NCBI GenBank assembly: GCA_020740485.1
Contig: DYMN01000007.1
Span: forward strand, 1-64,000
Length of the DNA stretch: 64,000 nucleotides
Reading direction: 5' to 3'
Source of the DNA: Polaribacter sp.
GTDB taxonomy: Bacteria; Bacteroidota; Bacteroidia; Flavobacteriales; Flavobacteriaceae
Below, in pieces: positions 36,423-44,930 of the stretch (position 1 is the stretch's first letter; each line of letters starts with the position of its first letter). The notes under the pieces were generated by a model. It saw only the letters and a list, made by a program, of their open reading frames with translations. It ran no database searches and was not told the DNA's origin. A program made the translations under genes and the position numbers.

Positions 36423-37556
36423 TTACTCATCTTTTGGATGACCATTTTTCTTTTCGTCTTCTTCTTTGCTCGCTTTATTCCAAATTTTTATTTTGTCGGT
36501 AGGTTTCAACCCTTTAATTACTTCTACATTTACACCATCTGATATACCTAATTTTAAAAATTTCTTCTCAAATTTTTGATCTCCTTTTTCTACTTCTACG
36601 TAGGGTTTATCATCCTTTTTATCGTAGCGCAATAAGGCTTCCTTAATAGCCAAAACAGAATCTTTTTTCTCTAAAATAATATTGGCATTGGCACTGTAAT
36701 TGGCTCTAATCATGTATTCACTTTTAGCTTTAGTGTCAACATCTGCTTTCACTTTAAATTGAACAGCTCCATTTTCTTCCGTACCTTTTGGGGCAACAAA
36801 AGTAAGTACTGCAGGAAACTTGACATCTTGATATGCTCCTAAATCTACTTCTATGTTGGTTCCTTTTTGTAATTTTCCCACTTCAGCTTCATCCACTTTG
36901 CCTTCAAAAATCATCACACTCATATCGGCAATGGTAGCAACAGTTGTTCCCGGACTAAAAGTGTTACTTTCAATAACAGACATCCCTTCGCGCACTGGAA
37001 TTTCTAACACTGTTCCTGATATTTCAGCTCTGATGTTGGTATTGGCTACATTGCCAAAGCCGGAAGCAGTTCCTTTTTGCACAATTTGTAAGTCAGTTAC
37101 TGCATTGTTGTATTGCTGGCGTGCATTGTTGTAGCTCAATTCTATATTTTCGTATTCCTGTTTGGGAATCACGCCTTTTTGGTATAATTCCTTGTTGCGA
37201 TTGTATAGTACCAAGGCATTGTCTAATTGTAATTTGGCTGTTCTCACATTGCCTTGAGCTCCATTGAGTTGTTGTACATTAGGAATAACTCTGATGGAGG
37301 CAATCATATCTCCTTTTTTTACGATAGCGCCTTCTTCCACGTATATTTTTTCAATGATACCTGAAACGCGCGGTTTGATTTCAATTTCTTCTAATGGAAT
37401 CACTTTACCAGTGGCAACGGATTTTCGTACAATGTTAGTTTTAAAAGGTTTTTCCGTTTCAAAAGTTACTGCTGATTTGTTGTTTTTCTTTCCAAACCAT
37501 ATCAAAACGGCTATAAGTGCTATTCCTAAAACTGAAAAGAGAATTGTTTTTTTCAT
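36423..37556 (-). CDS. HlyD/MacA-type periplasmic adaptor subunit of an efflux pump
   Basis: 377 residues: one N-terminal membrane helix (about 5-22), the lipoyl-like half VSGIIEKIYVEEGAIVKKGDMIA (in parts), a coiled-coil hairpin (about 75-160), and beta-barrel domains (GTVLEIPVREGM, VDEAEVGKLQKGTNIEVDLG). This is the adaptor layout of MacA and RND/ABC exporters, linking inner and outer membrane. It is the last gene of the ATPase-permease-permease-adaptor series on the minus strand. The gap before it carries TTATTGA-type repeats directly upstream of its start. Confidence 0.88.
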   Translation of the reverse strand: MKKTILFSVLGIALIAVLIWFGKKNNKSAVTFETEKPFKTNIVRKSVATGKVIPLEEIEIKPRVSGIIEKIYVEEGAIVKKGDMIASIRVIPNVQQLNGAQGNVRTAKLQLDNALVLYNRNKELYQKGVIPKQEYENIELSYNNARQQYNNAVTDLQIVQKGTASGFGNVANTNIRAEISGTVLEIPVREGMSVIESNTFSPGTTVATIADMSVMIFEGKVDEAEVGKLQKGTNIEVDLGAYQDVKFPAVLTFVAPKGTEENGAVQFKVKADVDTKAKSEYMIRANYSANANIILEKKDSVLAIKEALLRYDKKDDKPYVEVEKGDQKFEKKFLKLGISDGVNVEVIKGLKPTDKIKIWNKASKEEDEKKNGHPKDE

Positions 37557-37571
37557 TGTTATACTTTATAT

Positions 37572-37602
37572 TTTGATTATTGAGTTATTGATTATTGAAT
37601 TG
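37572..37602. repeat. TTATTGA-type tandem repeat upstream of the adaptor gene
   Basis: Successive TTATTGA-like units (GATTATTGA, GTTATTGA, TTATTGA) fill the plus strand from about 16 bases before the adaptor start (ATG 37556, minus strand). They are followed by CTTATTAAC and a CGCTGAGCGAAG-type repeat. Confidence 0.6.
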
Positions 37603-37632
37603 CGAATGTGCTTATTAACTTTTACTTTAGGC

Positions 37633-37652
37633 CGCTGAGCGAAGTCGAAGCG
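37633..37652. repeat. Interspersed CACTGAGC-type repeat, copy A
   Basis: CGCTGAGCGAAGTCGAAGCG: same core (TGAGCGAAGTCGAAG) as the copies at 50033 and 50089, with compensatory C/G ends. It lies between the adaptor and permease genes. Confidence 0.65.
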
Positions 37653-37666
37653 TACCTTTTACCTTT

Positions 37667-38914
37667 TCATTCATCTCTTAAAGCATCAATTGGTTTTATA
37701 CTTGTGGCAATATTCGCCGGAATTAATCCGATTAAGGTGCCAAGTATTATTAAAACAAATACAGCTATGAGAACGATAGGCAAATTTACAGTAGGATTGG
37801 CTAACCACGGATTTTCACCGGTTACCGCAGCTGAGTGATCAATTAAAAATAATATAAAACCACCAATGATAATTCCCATAGCTCCGGCAATACTGGTGAG
37901 AAATACCGATTCCATGATAATTTGGATTTTAATATCCCAAGGTTTTGCTCCCAATGCACGTCGAACACCAATTTCTTGGGTACGTTCTTTCACCGTGATT
38001 AATAGAATATTTCCTATGGCAAAAACGCCAGCAATTAAGGTAAAAATTCCGACAAACCAGGTTAAAAATTGAATCCCTTTCAAAAAACCGTTTACTTTTT
38101 TAAATTCGTTACCCAAATTAAAACTTCCAAAGGCTCTTTCATCATCCGGATGGACTTGATGTAAGTTTTTTAAAAGTAATTTGACGTCCATTTCAATCTG
38201 TTTGATGTCATAATTCGGTTTTCCGGTAATCATCATCCAACCGATGTTGTCGCCCATATTATATACCTGTTGATAAGTAGTAAAAGGAATATGGATACCT
38301 CCTTGAGGTCCCCCACCACGCATGGTTACTTTATAAACGCCTATTACCTGATAATTTACATCATTGATTTTGATATATTGACCAATGGGAAATTCATTTT
38401 CTTCAAACAATTGATTGTAAGTATCTTCATCAATTACGCAAACTTTTCTTTTGTCATTGATATCACTTTCATTAATAAACCGACCCCACATCATGTTTTT
38501 TTTCTCCACTTTATCTAATAACGGATAATCTCCATAAATTCCAATAGTAACTGTTTTCAGCCCTTTTACAACTAAATTTTCGGTTTGGTTTCGTGGAACA
38601 ACGTACAGTAAACCGTCAATATTATTTTGTATTGCAGTAACATCAGACTCTTTCAATTGGATACTTCTTCCGGTCTGAAAACCTTTGAAAGGTTCACCGG
38701 TGGTTTGAGACCAAACAAACACCGAATTAGTAGCAAAATCACCGAATAATTTGTTGAAATTATTCTCAATGCCACGAGCAACCCCTAATAAGGTCACCAA
38801 TAACAGCACACCCCACATCACTCCAAATATGGTGATGATGGTACGCAATTGATTTTTTTTGATTCCTTCAAAAATCTCTTGCCAAGTATCTTTATCTGTT
38901 AAAAATCTGAACAT
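37667..38914 (-). CDS. MacB-like ABC transporter permease (FtsX/MacB family), second permease
   Basis: 415 residues. One helix at about 20-45, a large periplasmic MacB core (about 50-270) and three C-terminal helices (about 285-405) with the family signature VKERTQEIGVRRALGAKPWDI. The ending SIKPIDALRDE is the standard MacB-permease tail. It couples the mechanotransmission of MacB-type exporters to the ATPase encoded at 40.4-41.1 kb. A 9-bp tandem array lies immediately before its start. Confidence 0.9.
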   Translation of the reverse strand: MFRFLTDKDTWQEIFEGIKKNQLRTIITIFGVMWGVLLLVTLLGVARGIENNFNKLFGDFATNSVFVWSQTTGEPFKGFQTGRSIQLKESDVTAIQNNIDGLLYVVPRNQTENLVVKGLKTVTIGIYGDYPLLDKVEKKNMMWGRFINESDINDKRKVCVIDEDTYNQLFEENEFPIGQYIKINDVNYQVIGVYKVTMRGGGPQGGIHIPFTTYQQVYNMGDNIGWMMITGKPNYDIKQIEMDVKLLLKNLHQVHPDDERAFGSFNLGNEFKKVNGFLKGIQFLTWFVGIFTLIAGVFAIGNILLITVKERTQEIGVRRALGAKPWDIKIQIIMESVFLTSIAGAMGIIIGGFILFLIDHSAAVTGENPWLANPTVNLPIVLIAVFVLIILGTLIGLIPANIATSIKPIDALRDE

Positions 38915-38921
38915 TTTCTTT

Positions 38922-39033
38922 GGTTATTGATTGTTAGGTTATTGATTATTAGGTTAATTAGGTTAATTAGGTTGTTGAGTTAATTAGGTTAATTAGGTTA
39001 TTGAGTTAATTAGGTTATTAGGTTATTGATTGT
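38922..39033. repeat. Nonamer AGGTTAATT tandem array upstream of the permease gene
   Basis: About 110 bases built from AGGTTAATT, AGGTTATTGATT and related 8-, 9- and 17-bp units, on the plus strand. It starts 8 bases before the minus-strand start codon at 38914. In gene orientation the leader reads as repeated AATTAACCT/CAATAACCT. Confidence 0.8.
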
Positions 39034-39058
39034 TTTAAAATTGAAACCGGTACAATCT

Positions 39059-39088
39059 CCCTCTCCTTTGGAGAGGGCTGGGGTGAGG
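39059..39088. repeat. REP-like palindrome after the first permease
   Basis: CCCTCTCC (39059-39066), TTT, GGAGAGGG (39070-39077), followed by CTGGGGTGAGG. The 8-bp perfect stem lies just after the stop of the 39095 gene and may stop transcription or act as an interspersed repeat. I have seen this sequence class in many bacterial genomes. Confidence 0.6.
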
Positions 39089-39094
39089 CTTAAA

Positions 39095-40324
39095 TCATCT
39101 ACTATTTAATGCCTCAATCGGTTTGATGCTTGCGGCTCTTTTTGCAGGTAAATATCCTGCTATCAATCCGGAAACAACAAGCAAAACAGTGGCTCCTATC
39201 ACAACGCTTTTGCTCACAGAAGGATTGGTGATAAAATATTCTTCCACATGGGGCGACATCCATTTTAATAATCCTATCCCCACAATAAGTCCACTGTATC
39301 CGGCTAAAGCTGTAATGAAAATAGTTTCTTGTATAATCATTCCAACAATGGCTGCCGGTGTAGCTCCTAAAGCTTTTCGGATACCAAGTTCCTTGGTGCG
39401 TTCTTTCACCACGTATACCATAATATTACTAACCCCAACAATTCCGGCTATTAAAGTTCCTAAACCAATGATGAGAACTACTAAATTGATTCCAAACATC
39501 ATTTGACCCACTTGCTGATTGGCTTCTGCCATATTTTGAGTTCGAATACCATTGTCATCTCTTGGGTCAATGTCGTGTTTTTTTCGCAATTCTTGTTGCA
39601 CATCCTTTCCAAAAGCGATGGCTTCCTCCGTATTCATCTCAGGATTAAACGTTATGTTGATTTGGTCTACTTCATCATTTCTTCCGAAAATGCCTTGTGC
39701 AGTGGTTATAGGAATGTAAATCATGCGTTCTTCTCTATCGCCACCTTCATCAGAAAATACACCTACTACTTTATAACTTAAGCCGTCAATTACTATATTT
39801 TTATTTAAGGCAGAACGATTTTTAAATAAATCCTTTTCCACCAATCTTCCAATAACAGCAACTTTAGAACGTCTTTCAAGATCCAACTGATTGATATATC
39901 TTCCTGATTCTATTATTGTATTTTCTAAAAACTGATGATCAGGCTTCACTGCTCTGATGTCATTCATACTTGATTCATTCTGATAGGTAGTTTTTAAAAA
40001 ATTGTAGATGCGAGGACTCATAAATTGAATTTTGTCACCAAACTTATTTACTAAAAATTTTAAATCATCATTTTTTAGTTTAATTTCTCTTCCGGCTTGA
40101 TAGCCTTTGTAGGCTTTTGATGTTTTGTCAGCGTAAATAAATATGGCATTGTTGGCATCATCGGCAAACTGTTTTTTAAAAGTATTTTGCAACCCGTTTC
40201 CGACCCCAAAAAGCAAGGTAAACAACAAAATTGCAAATGCCACCGTAAATCCGGTAAGGACGGTACGCAATTTGTTTTTACTGATTGCTTCAAATATTTC
40301 GTGCCAACGGTCTAAGTCAAACAT
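39095..40324 (-). CDS. MacB-like ABC transporter permease, first permease
   Basis: 409 residues, same architecture as the 37667 gene and evidently a paralogue: N-terminal helix (RTVLTGFTVAFAILLFTLLFG), periplasmic core, and three terminal helices with VKERTKELGIRKALGATPAAI. The tail SIKPIEALNSR is typical. Two dissimilar permeases suggest a heterodimeric membrane unit with one ATPase. It is followed by the REP-like palindrome and the nonamer array before the second permease. Confidence 0.9.
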   Translation of the reverse strand: MFDLDRWHEIFEAISKNKLRTVLTGFTVAFAILLFTLLFGVGNGLQNTFKKQFADDANNAIFIYADKTSKAYKGYQAGREIKLKNDDLKFLVNKFGDKIQFMSPRIYNFLKTTYQNESSMNDIRAVKPDHQFLENTIIESGRYINQLDLERRSKVAVIGRLVEKDLFKNRSALNKNIVIDGLSYKVVGVFSDEGGDREERMIYIPITTAQGIFGRNDEVDQINITFNPEMNTEEAIAFGKDVQQELRKKHDIDPRDDNGIRTQNMAEANQQVGQMMFGINLVVLIIGLGTLIAGIVGVSNIMVYVVKERTKELGIRKALGATPAAIVGMIIQETIFITALAGYSGLIVGIGLLKWMSPHVEEYFITNPSVSKSVVIGATVLLVVSGLIAGYLPAKRAASIKPIEALNSR

Positions 40325-40438
40325 TATTTAATTTGTTTGTTGTTTTTGTTTATTGTGCTTTTGTATTCCAACTTCAGAAAAATTCGCGTTAATCTGCATA
40401 ATCCATGTTGTCTGTGTGTCATTTTCGAACTTCTAACT

Positions 40439-41131
40439 TCAAACTTTCTCATCACTCACGATGATTCCGTCTTTTAATCTGATGATACGGTCGCTTGCCT
40501 TGGCTATTTCTTCTTCGTGCGTAATAACAATGATAGTCATTCCTTCTTTGTTAATTTCTCTAAGCAAATCCATAACGCTATGCGAAGTTTCAGAATCTAA
40601 GGCACCTGTGGGTTCATCAGCTAAAATTACTTTTGGATGGCTCACCAAAGCTCTGGCAATGGCAACCCGTTGTTTTTGTCCACCTGACATTTCATTGGGC
40701 AAATGATGCGCCCAATCTTTTATGCCTACTTTATCTAAATATTTTAAGGCTTGTTCGTTTCGATCTTTTCTGCTCATCCCTGCGTAATACAAAGGAAGTG
40801 CTACGTTTTCTTGGGCATTTTTATAATTGATCAAATTAAATGATTGAAAGATAAAACCCAAAAATTTGTTTCTCAATTGGGCTGCTTTTTTTTCATTCAA
40901 ATTTTCGATTAACTCATCGTTCAAACGATAAGTACCGGTATCGTGCGTATCTAACAGACCAATGATATTTAACAAGGTCGATTTTCCGGAACCTGATGCT
41001 CCCATGATAGAAACAAATTCGCCTTCTTTAATTTCAAGATTTAAACCTTTCAATACGTGCAACGAATCTTTTCCCATAGGATAAGATTTGTGTAAATCTT
41101 TTATTTCAATCATTTTGGGTTTTGTTTCCAT
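40439..41131 (-). CDS. ABC transporter ATPase (MacB/LolD type)
   Basis: 230 residues from ATG 41131 (METKPKMIEIKDLHKSY); ATG 41113 is an alternative start. The open frame runs to 41290 but that part lies opposite the DCC gene and is unlikely. Seen: Walker A GASGSGKST, LSYPMG-like Q-region (FQSFNLINYKNA), signature MSGGQKQR, Walker B ILADEPTGALD, H-loop THEEE. It is the ATPase of the MacB-type exporter formed with the two permeases and the adaptor downstream. AACTTCT-like heptamers cover the bases around its stop. Confidence 0.92.
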   Translation of the reverse strand: METKPKMIEIKDLHKSYPMGKDSLHVLKGLNLEIKEGEFVSIMGASGSGKSTLLNIIGLLDTHDTGTYRLNDELIENLNEKKAAQLRNKFLGFIFQSFNLINYKNAQENVALPLYYAGMSRKDRNEQALKYLDKVGIKDWAHHLPNEMSGGQKQRVAIARALVSHPKVILADEPTGALDSETSHSVMDLLREINKEGMTIIVITHEEEIAKASDRIIRLKDGIIVSDEKV

Positions 41132-41152
41132 TGAAATTGTATATTTGGTCTT

Positions 41153-41560
41153 ATGATAGAATTGAATAAAACGATTGTCTTTTTTGACGGAATTTGTGTG
41201 TTGTGCAATGCAAGTGTTCGTTTTATAATAAAATACGATAAAAAAAAACACTTCCACTTTTCGACACTTCAATCTGACGTTGCAAAGCAATTTTTGTTAC
41301 ATCAAAGTGAAAAAATTCAACAAAAAGATAGCATTATATTATGGTATAAGCATCAGGTTTATACGGAATCCTCAGCCGTTTTGATGATTGCTAAAGTTTT
41401 GGGTGGTTTTTTTTGGATCACGCAATTATTTTGGATTATACCTAAATTTATGAGAGATTATATTTATAGGTTTATCGCTAAAAATAGGTATAAATGGTTT
41501 GGAAAATTAGATAGGTGTGTGGTGTTGGATGAAGAGAGTAGGGAGAGAGTTATTGAATGA
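41153..41560 (+). CDS. DCC-family thiol-disulfide oxidoreductase-like protein (DUF393)
   Basis: 135 residues. The N-terminal VFFDGICVLCNASVRF holds the D-G-x-C-x-x-C motif that defines the DCC family, a thioredoxin-like group of unknown substrate. STLQS and the C-terminal YRFIAKNRYKWFG fit the family. It is divergent from the ABC ATPase gene with 21 bases between start codons. TATATTTG at 41140-41147 gives a near-leaderless transcript. Confidence 0.88.
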   Translation: MIELNKTIVFFDGICVLCNASVRFIIKYDKKKHFHFSTLQSDVAKQFLLHQSEKIQQKDSIILWYKHQVYTESSAVLMIAKVLGGFFWITQLFWIIPKFMRDYIYRFIAKNRYKWFGKLDRCVVLDEESRERVIE

Positions 41561-41569
41561 CTTAAAATA

Positions 41570-41604
41570 AAAAAACCGCTCCCATTTCCGGAAGCGGTTT
41601 TATT
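41570..41604. terminator. Bidirectional terminator between the DCC gene and rpsA
   Basis: AAAACCGCT pairs with AGCGGTTTT around CCCATTTCCGGA (core stem 41574-41580 with 41593-41599), with A-runs before and T after. It serves the convergent genes on either side. Confidence 0.85.
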
Positions 41605-41621
41605 ATTTAAAAAATGGATTA

Positions 41622-43985
41622 TTATTTATTCTCCATTTTATCTTTCAATGCTTGTAAAGTATCATTTACATCACCAAATGTTGAAGGTTCAGCTGTTTGC
41701 GCTTTTTTAGCAACTTCTTTTACTGCTTTTTCTTCTTCTTCTTTGTAAGTGGCAGTGTGTGAAACTACTATTCTGCGGTATTCTTTGCTGAATTCCAATA
41801 CCATAAAGTCTGCCACATCGCCTTTGTTTAATTTACTACCGTCTTCTTTGGTCATTTGACGTGCAGGTACAAAAGCTTCAACTCCATCTTCAAAATCTAT
41901 AATGGCTCCTTTGTCAATTTTTTCTTTGATTGTACCTTTGTGAACGGAACCAACTACATAAGCTTCTTCATGAGCATCCCATGGATTTTCAAGGGTTTGT
42001 TTATGCCCTAAATTCAATTTGCGTTCTTCAGCATTCAATTCTAAAACTTTCACTTTCAATTCATCACCAATGGCAACAAATTCTGAAGGATGTTTGATTT
42101 TTTTCGTCCAAGAAAGGTCAGAAATATATACTAAACCATCGATGCCTTCTTCTAATTCTACGAATACTCCGAAATTAGTGTAATTTCTCACTTTTCCGGT
42201 GTGAAGAGAGCCAATTGTGTATTTTTTATCAACGTCTACCCAAGGATCTTTAGTCAATTGTTTCATTCCTAAAGACATTTTGCGTGTCTCACGGTCCAAA
42301 GTCAATATTTCAGCTTCGATTTCGTCGCCTACTTTTACAAAGTCGGAAGCGGAACGTAAGTGGGTTGACCAAGACATTTCAGAAACATGAATCAATCCTT
42401 CTACTCCATCGGCTACTTCTACAAATACACCATAATCTGCAATAACGGCTACTTTACCTTTGATTTTATCACCAACTTTTAAGGTGGCACTTAAAGCATC
42501 CCAAGGATGTTCACTCAATTGTTTCAATCCTAATTGGATACGTGATTTATCTTCATCGAAATCAAGGATAACTACATTAATCACTTGGTCTAATTCAACC
42601 ACTTCATTCGGATGAGAAATTCTGCTCCAAGAAAGGTCAGTAATGTGAATTAACCCATCTACACCACCTAAATCAACAAACACGCCATAAGAGGTGATGT
42701 TTTTCACAACTCCTTCTAATACTTGACCTTTTTCTAATTGGCCGATAATTTCTTTCTTTTGTTCTTCAAGGTCATTTTCAATCAAAATCTTATGCGATAC
42801 CACTACGTTTTTGAATTCGTGGTTGATTTTCACGATTTTGAACTCCATGTTTTTCTCTACAAATTGATCGTAATCGCGGATCGGTTTCACGTCAATTTGT
42901 GAACCCGGTAAGAAGGCTTCAATTCCGAAAACATCTACAATCATACCACCACGCGTTCTGCATTTCACAAAACCGGTTACGATTTCTCCTGTTTCATGTG
43001 CGTTGTTTACTCTATCCCAAGCTTTGATAACACGAGCTTTTCTGTGAGAAAGCACCAATTGACCGGAACTGTCTTCACGCTTATCCACCAAAACTTCAAC
43101 TTTATCACCTACTTTTAAATGTGGATTATAACGGAATTCGTTTAATGAAATTACGCCTTCTGATTTTGAATTGATATCTATAATTGCTTCACGATCAGTC
43201 ATACGAGTAACAACACCATCAATTACTTCGCGTTCTTTTACAAAACCCATGGTTCCTTCTAAGGCATTTTCGAATTCTTTCAAATGCGCCTCGTCAATTT
43301 CTTCAATTCCTTCTTCGTATTTATGCCAATCAAATTTTTCCAAAAATTCTTTGGGATCAATTTGTTCTCTTACTTCTTTTACGGCAGCTTCTTTCAACAA
43401 TTGTTTAGCGTCAGAAACTAATTCTTCATCCACATTTTCATTGTCCCAAGTTTGTACTTCCGGATTTTCAGCTTTTTCTTTAGCTATCTCTACCGCTTTA
43501 TCTTCGGCAACTTCAATTTCTTTTTCTTCAATTACTTCGCTTACGACTTCGGTTTCAACTGCTACTGCATTTGCAGCAACTTCAACTACCGGCACTTCAG
43601 CAACAGCAGTTGCTTCAGCTTCTATTTCAACTTTTTCTGTTGATTTTTCAGCATACAAATCAGCTTTTCCAAATTTTCCTACTAATAAATAATAGAAAAT
43701 CGCTCTGTATTTGTTTTTGTTAGAACTTCCCATTTTTTCGCAAACTTCAGCGATAGCTAAATCTAAAGCTTCACCGTTTTCCAATCCTAATTTTTTAATC
43801 AAAAAATTGTTTTTTACGGTGGCTAATTCGCTGTCTTCTGAACAAGAAACCGTTTCAGAATCTTGTTGATAAATGCTGGGACCTAAACCTTTGGTAATTT
43901 TTCCTAACAATTCTGCATTAACTTGCAATCCTAATTCTGTAGCTTCTTTTAAATAAAAATCGATTTTATCTTGTAATTTTGACAT
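41622..43985 (-). CDS. rpsA: Ribosomal protein S1 fused to an N-terminal DUF2853-like domain
   Basis: 787 residues, about 200 longer than the S1 usually found in flavobacteria. Residues 1 to about 112 match DUF2853 by memory: KITKGLGPSIYQQDSETVS, SELATVKNNFLIKKLGL, NKYRAIFYYLLVGKFGK. About 113-205 is an acidic, low-complexity Ala/Val/Glu linker. From about 210 (DPKEFLEKFDWHKYEEGI) a standard flavobacterial S1 begins, with roughly six S1 OB-fold repeats (GFVKCRTRGGMIVDVFGIEAF in part, YGVFVDLGGVDGLIHITDLSW in part) and the C-terminal ALKDKMENK. S1 binds mRNA on the 30S subunit, important in a genome without Shine-Dalgarno sites. The fusion may add a function; none is known to me. Confidence 0.9.
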   Translation of the reverse strand: MSKLQDKIDFYLKEATELGLQVNAELLGKITKGLGPSIYQQDSETVSCSEDSELATVKNNFLIKKLGLENGEALDLAIAEVCEKMGSSNKNKYRAIFYYLLVGKFGKADLYAEKSTEKVEIEAEATAVAEVPVVEVAANAVAVETEVVSEVIEEKEIEVAEDKAVEIAKEKAENPEVQTWDNENVDEELVSDAKQLLKEAAVKEVREQIDPKEFLEKFDWHKYEEGIEEIDEAHLKEFENALEGTMGFVKEREVIDGVVTRMTDREAIIDINSKSEGVISLNEFRYNPHLKVGDKVEVLVDKREDSSGQLVLSHRKARVIKAWDRVNNAHETGEIVTGFVKCRTRGGMIVDVFGIEAFLPGSQIDVKPIRDYDQFVEKNMEFKIVKINHEFKNVVVSHKILIENDLEEQKKEIIGQLEKGQVLEGVVKNITSYGVFVDLGGVDGLIHITDLSWSRISHPNEVVELDQVINVVILDFDEDKSRIQLGLKQLSEHPWDALSATLKVGDKIKGKVAVIADYGVFVEVADGVEGLIHVSEMSWSTHLRSASDFVKVGDEIEAEILTLDRETRKMSLGMKQLTKDPWVDVDKKYTIGSLHTGKVRNYTNFGVFVELEEGIDGLVYISDLSWTKKIKHPSEFVAIGDELKVKVLELNAEERKLNLGHKQTLENPWDAHEEAYVVGSVHKGTIKEKIDKGAIIDFEDGVEAFVPARQMTKEDGSKLNKGDVADFMVLEFSKEYRRIVVSHTATYKEEEEKAVKEVAKKAQTAEPSTFGDVNDTLQALKDKMENK

Positions 43986-44185
43986 AGTGTTGTCATTTGT
44001 ATCTTGTTGTTTTCCAGATTTTTAATGCAATAAAACCCCAAGAGGTGTTTTGAATTATTTTTTGAAATATCCCTTTAAAATCTGTTCTTGCTAAAAGGAG
44101 TGCAAAGAAACAAAAAATATTTTTCTAACGCAAAGAATTTCAGTAAATTATTCATACGCTTCTAACAAATAAGACTTTCATTATA
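43986..44185. other. Gap upstream of rpsA; possible structured leader
   Basis: 200 bases between rpsA and the response regulator stop. AAAACCCCAAGAGGTGTTTT (about 44032-44053) forms a short imperfect hairpin that, on the minus strand, would sit in the rpsA leader and could serve autoregulation. No clear -7 box with spacing was found. Otherwise nothing is visible. Confidence 0.35.
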
Positions 44186-44800
44186 TCAAATCAACTCATA
44201 TTTTGAAGCCAATCGCACCAAATCTGCTGTATTTTTAGCTTCCAACTTAACAATTAAATTTTTGCGGTGCGTATCGACTGTGCTGGCACTTACAAATAAT
44301 TTTTCTGCAATTTCGGAATTGGTCATGCCTAGTGCGATTAATTCCAGCACTTCTTTTTCTCGACGTGTTATGGCAGGATAATTTTGGGTTTTTTGCTCTA
44401 ACAAATCTTCTACTTCTTCACTGAAATATTTCCCCCCCTTATTTACCAGATGAATAGCATCAATAATTTCTTCTTTGGTTGCGTTTTTTAACAAATAGCC
44501 CGAAGCTCCGTTTTCTATCATTTTTTCAATGAAACTCAATTGATTGAAGGTGCTCAATCCTATTATTTTGACATTAGGAAAAATACTTTTTACTTCCAAA
44601 CACAAATCCACACCACTTTGGTTCGGTAAATTAATATCCATCAAAATAACATCGGGAACTTGGTTTTGCAAAAATGCTAATGCTGAGGATGCATTCATGG
44701 CATGACCCATCCATTCGATGTTTTTTTCAAATTGCAATAAGGTTCGCAATCCTTCAATCACCATATAATGATCATCTACTATGAATAGTTTTGTGGGCAT
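44186..44800 (-). CDS. LuxR/NarL-family response regulator
   Basis: 204 residues: receiver domain with D10-D11-type acidic pocket (FIVDDHYM), phosphorylation Asp55 in VILMDINLPNQSG, T/S and K at standard places, and a C-terminal LuxR helix-turn-helix LTRREKEVLELIALGMTNSE in 138-185. It acts as a transcription factor and pairs with the sensor kinase upstream (44931). An AATGTGCT-type octamer array and a hairpin repeat lie in the 130-base gap between the two. Confidence 0.93.
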   Translation of the reverse strand: MPTKLFIVDDHYMVIEGLRTLLQFEKNIEWMGHAMNASSALAFLQNQVPDVILMDINLPNQSGVDLCLEVKSIFPNVKIIGLSTFNQLSFIEKMIENGASGYLLKNATKEEIIDAIHLVNKGGKYFSEEVEDLLEQKTQNYPAITRREKEVLELIALGMTNSEIAEKLFVSASTVDTHRKNLIVKLEAKNTADLVRLASKYELI

Positions 44801-44804
44801 TTTT

Positions 44805-44864
44805 TAATGTGTTAATGTGCTAATGTGACAATGTGACAATGTGCTAATGTGACAATGTGCTAAT
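44805..44864. repeat. Octamer tandem array (7 units) before the response regulator gene
   Basis: TAATGTGT, TAATGTGC, TAATGTGA, CAATGTGA, CAATGTGC, TAATGTGA, CAATGTGC plus TAAT, in register on the plus strand, from 5 bases before the minus-strand start codon at 44800. In gene orientation it is GCACATTA-type, the same family as at 52403-52474 and 53709-53755. Confidence 0.85.
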
Positions 44865-44902
44865 CCCGCTCACGCCGATGCGTGATTTTCAATTTACGGG
44901 AT
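44863..44902. repeat. Nested hairpin between response regulator and sensor kinase
   Basis: ATCCCG (44863-44868) pairs with CGGGAT (44897-44902), enclosing CACGC-CGAT-GCGTG (44871-44884). TTCGTTTCACTACGAT follows. It looks like an interspersed palindromic element rather than a terminator, since no T-run follows on either strand. Confidence 0.5.
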
Positions 44903-44930
44903 CTTCGTTTCACTACGATATGCAAATTTA

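Noticed and set aside
39059-39088. Rho-independent terminator after the first permease
   Set aside because: The stem is good but lacks a T-run on the minus strand, and the operon appears to continue; annotated as a REP-like repeat instead.
41132-41290. N-terminal extension of the ABC ATPase frame
   Set aside because: It overlaps the divergent DCC gene completely, and the extra sequence is unlike any ABC ATPase start.
43171-43692. 173-residue open frame antisense to rpsA
   Set aside because: It is Ser/Thr-rich and follows from the Ala/Glu/Val codons of the S1 linker on the other strand; no start context or promoter was seen.
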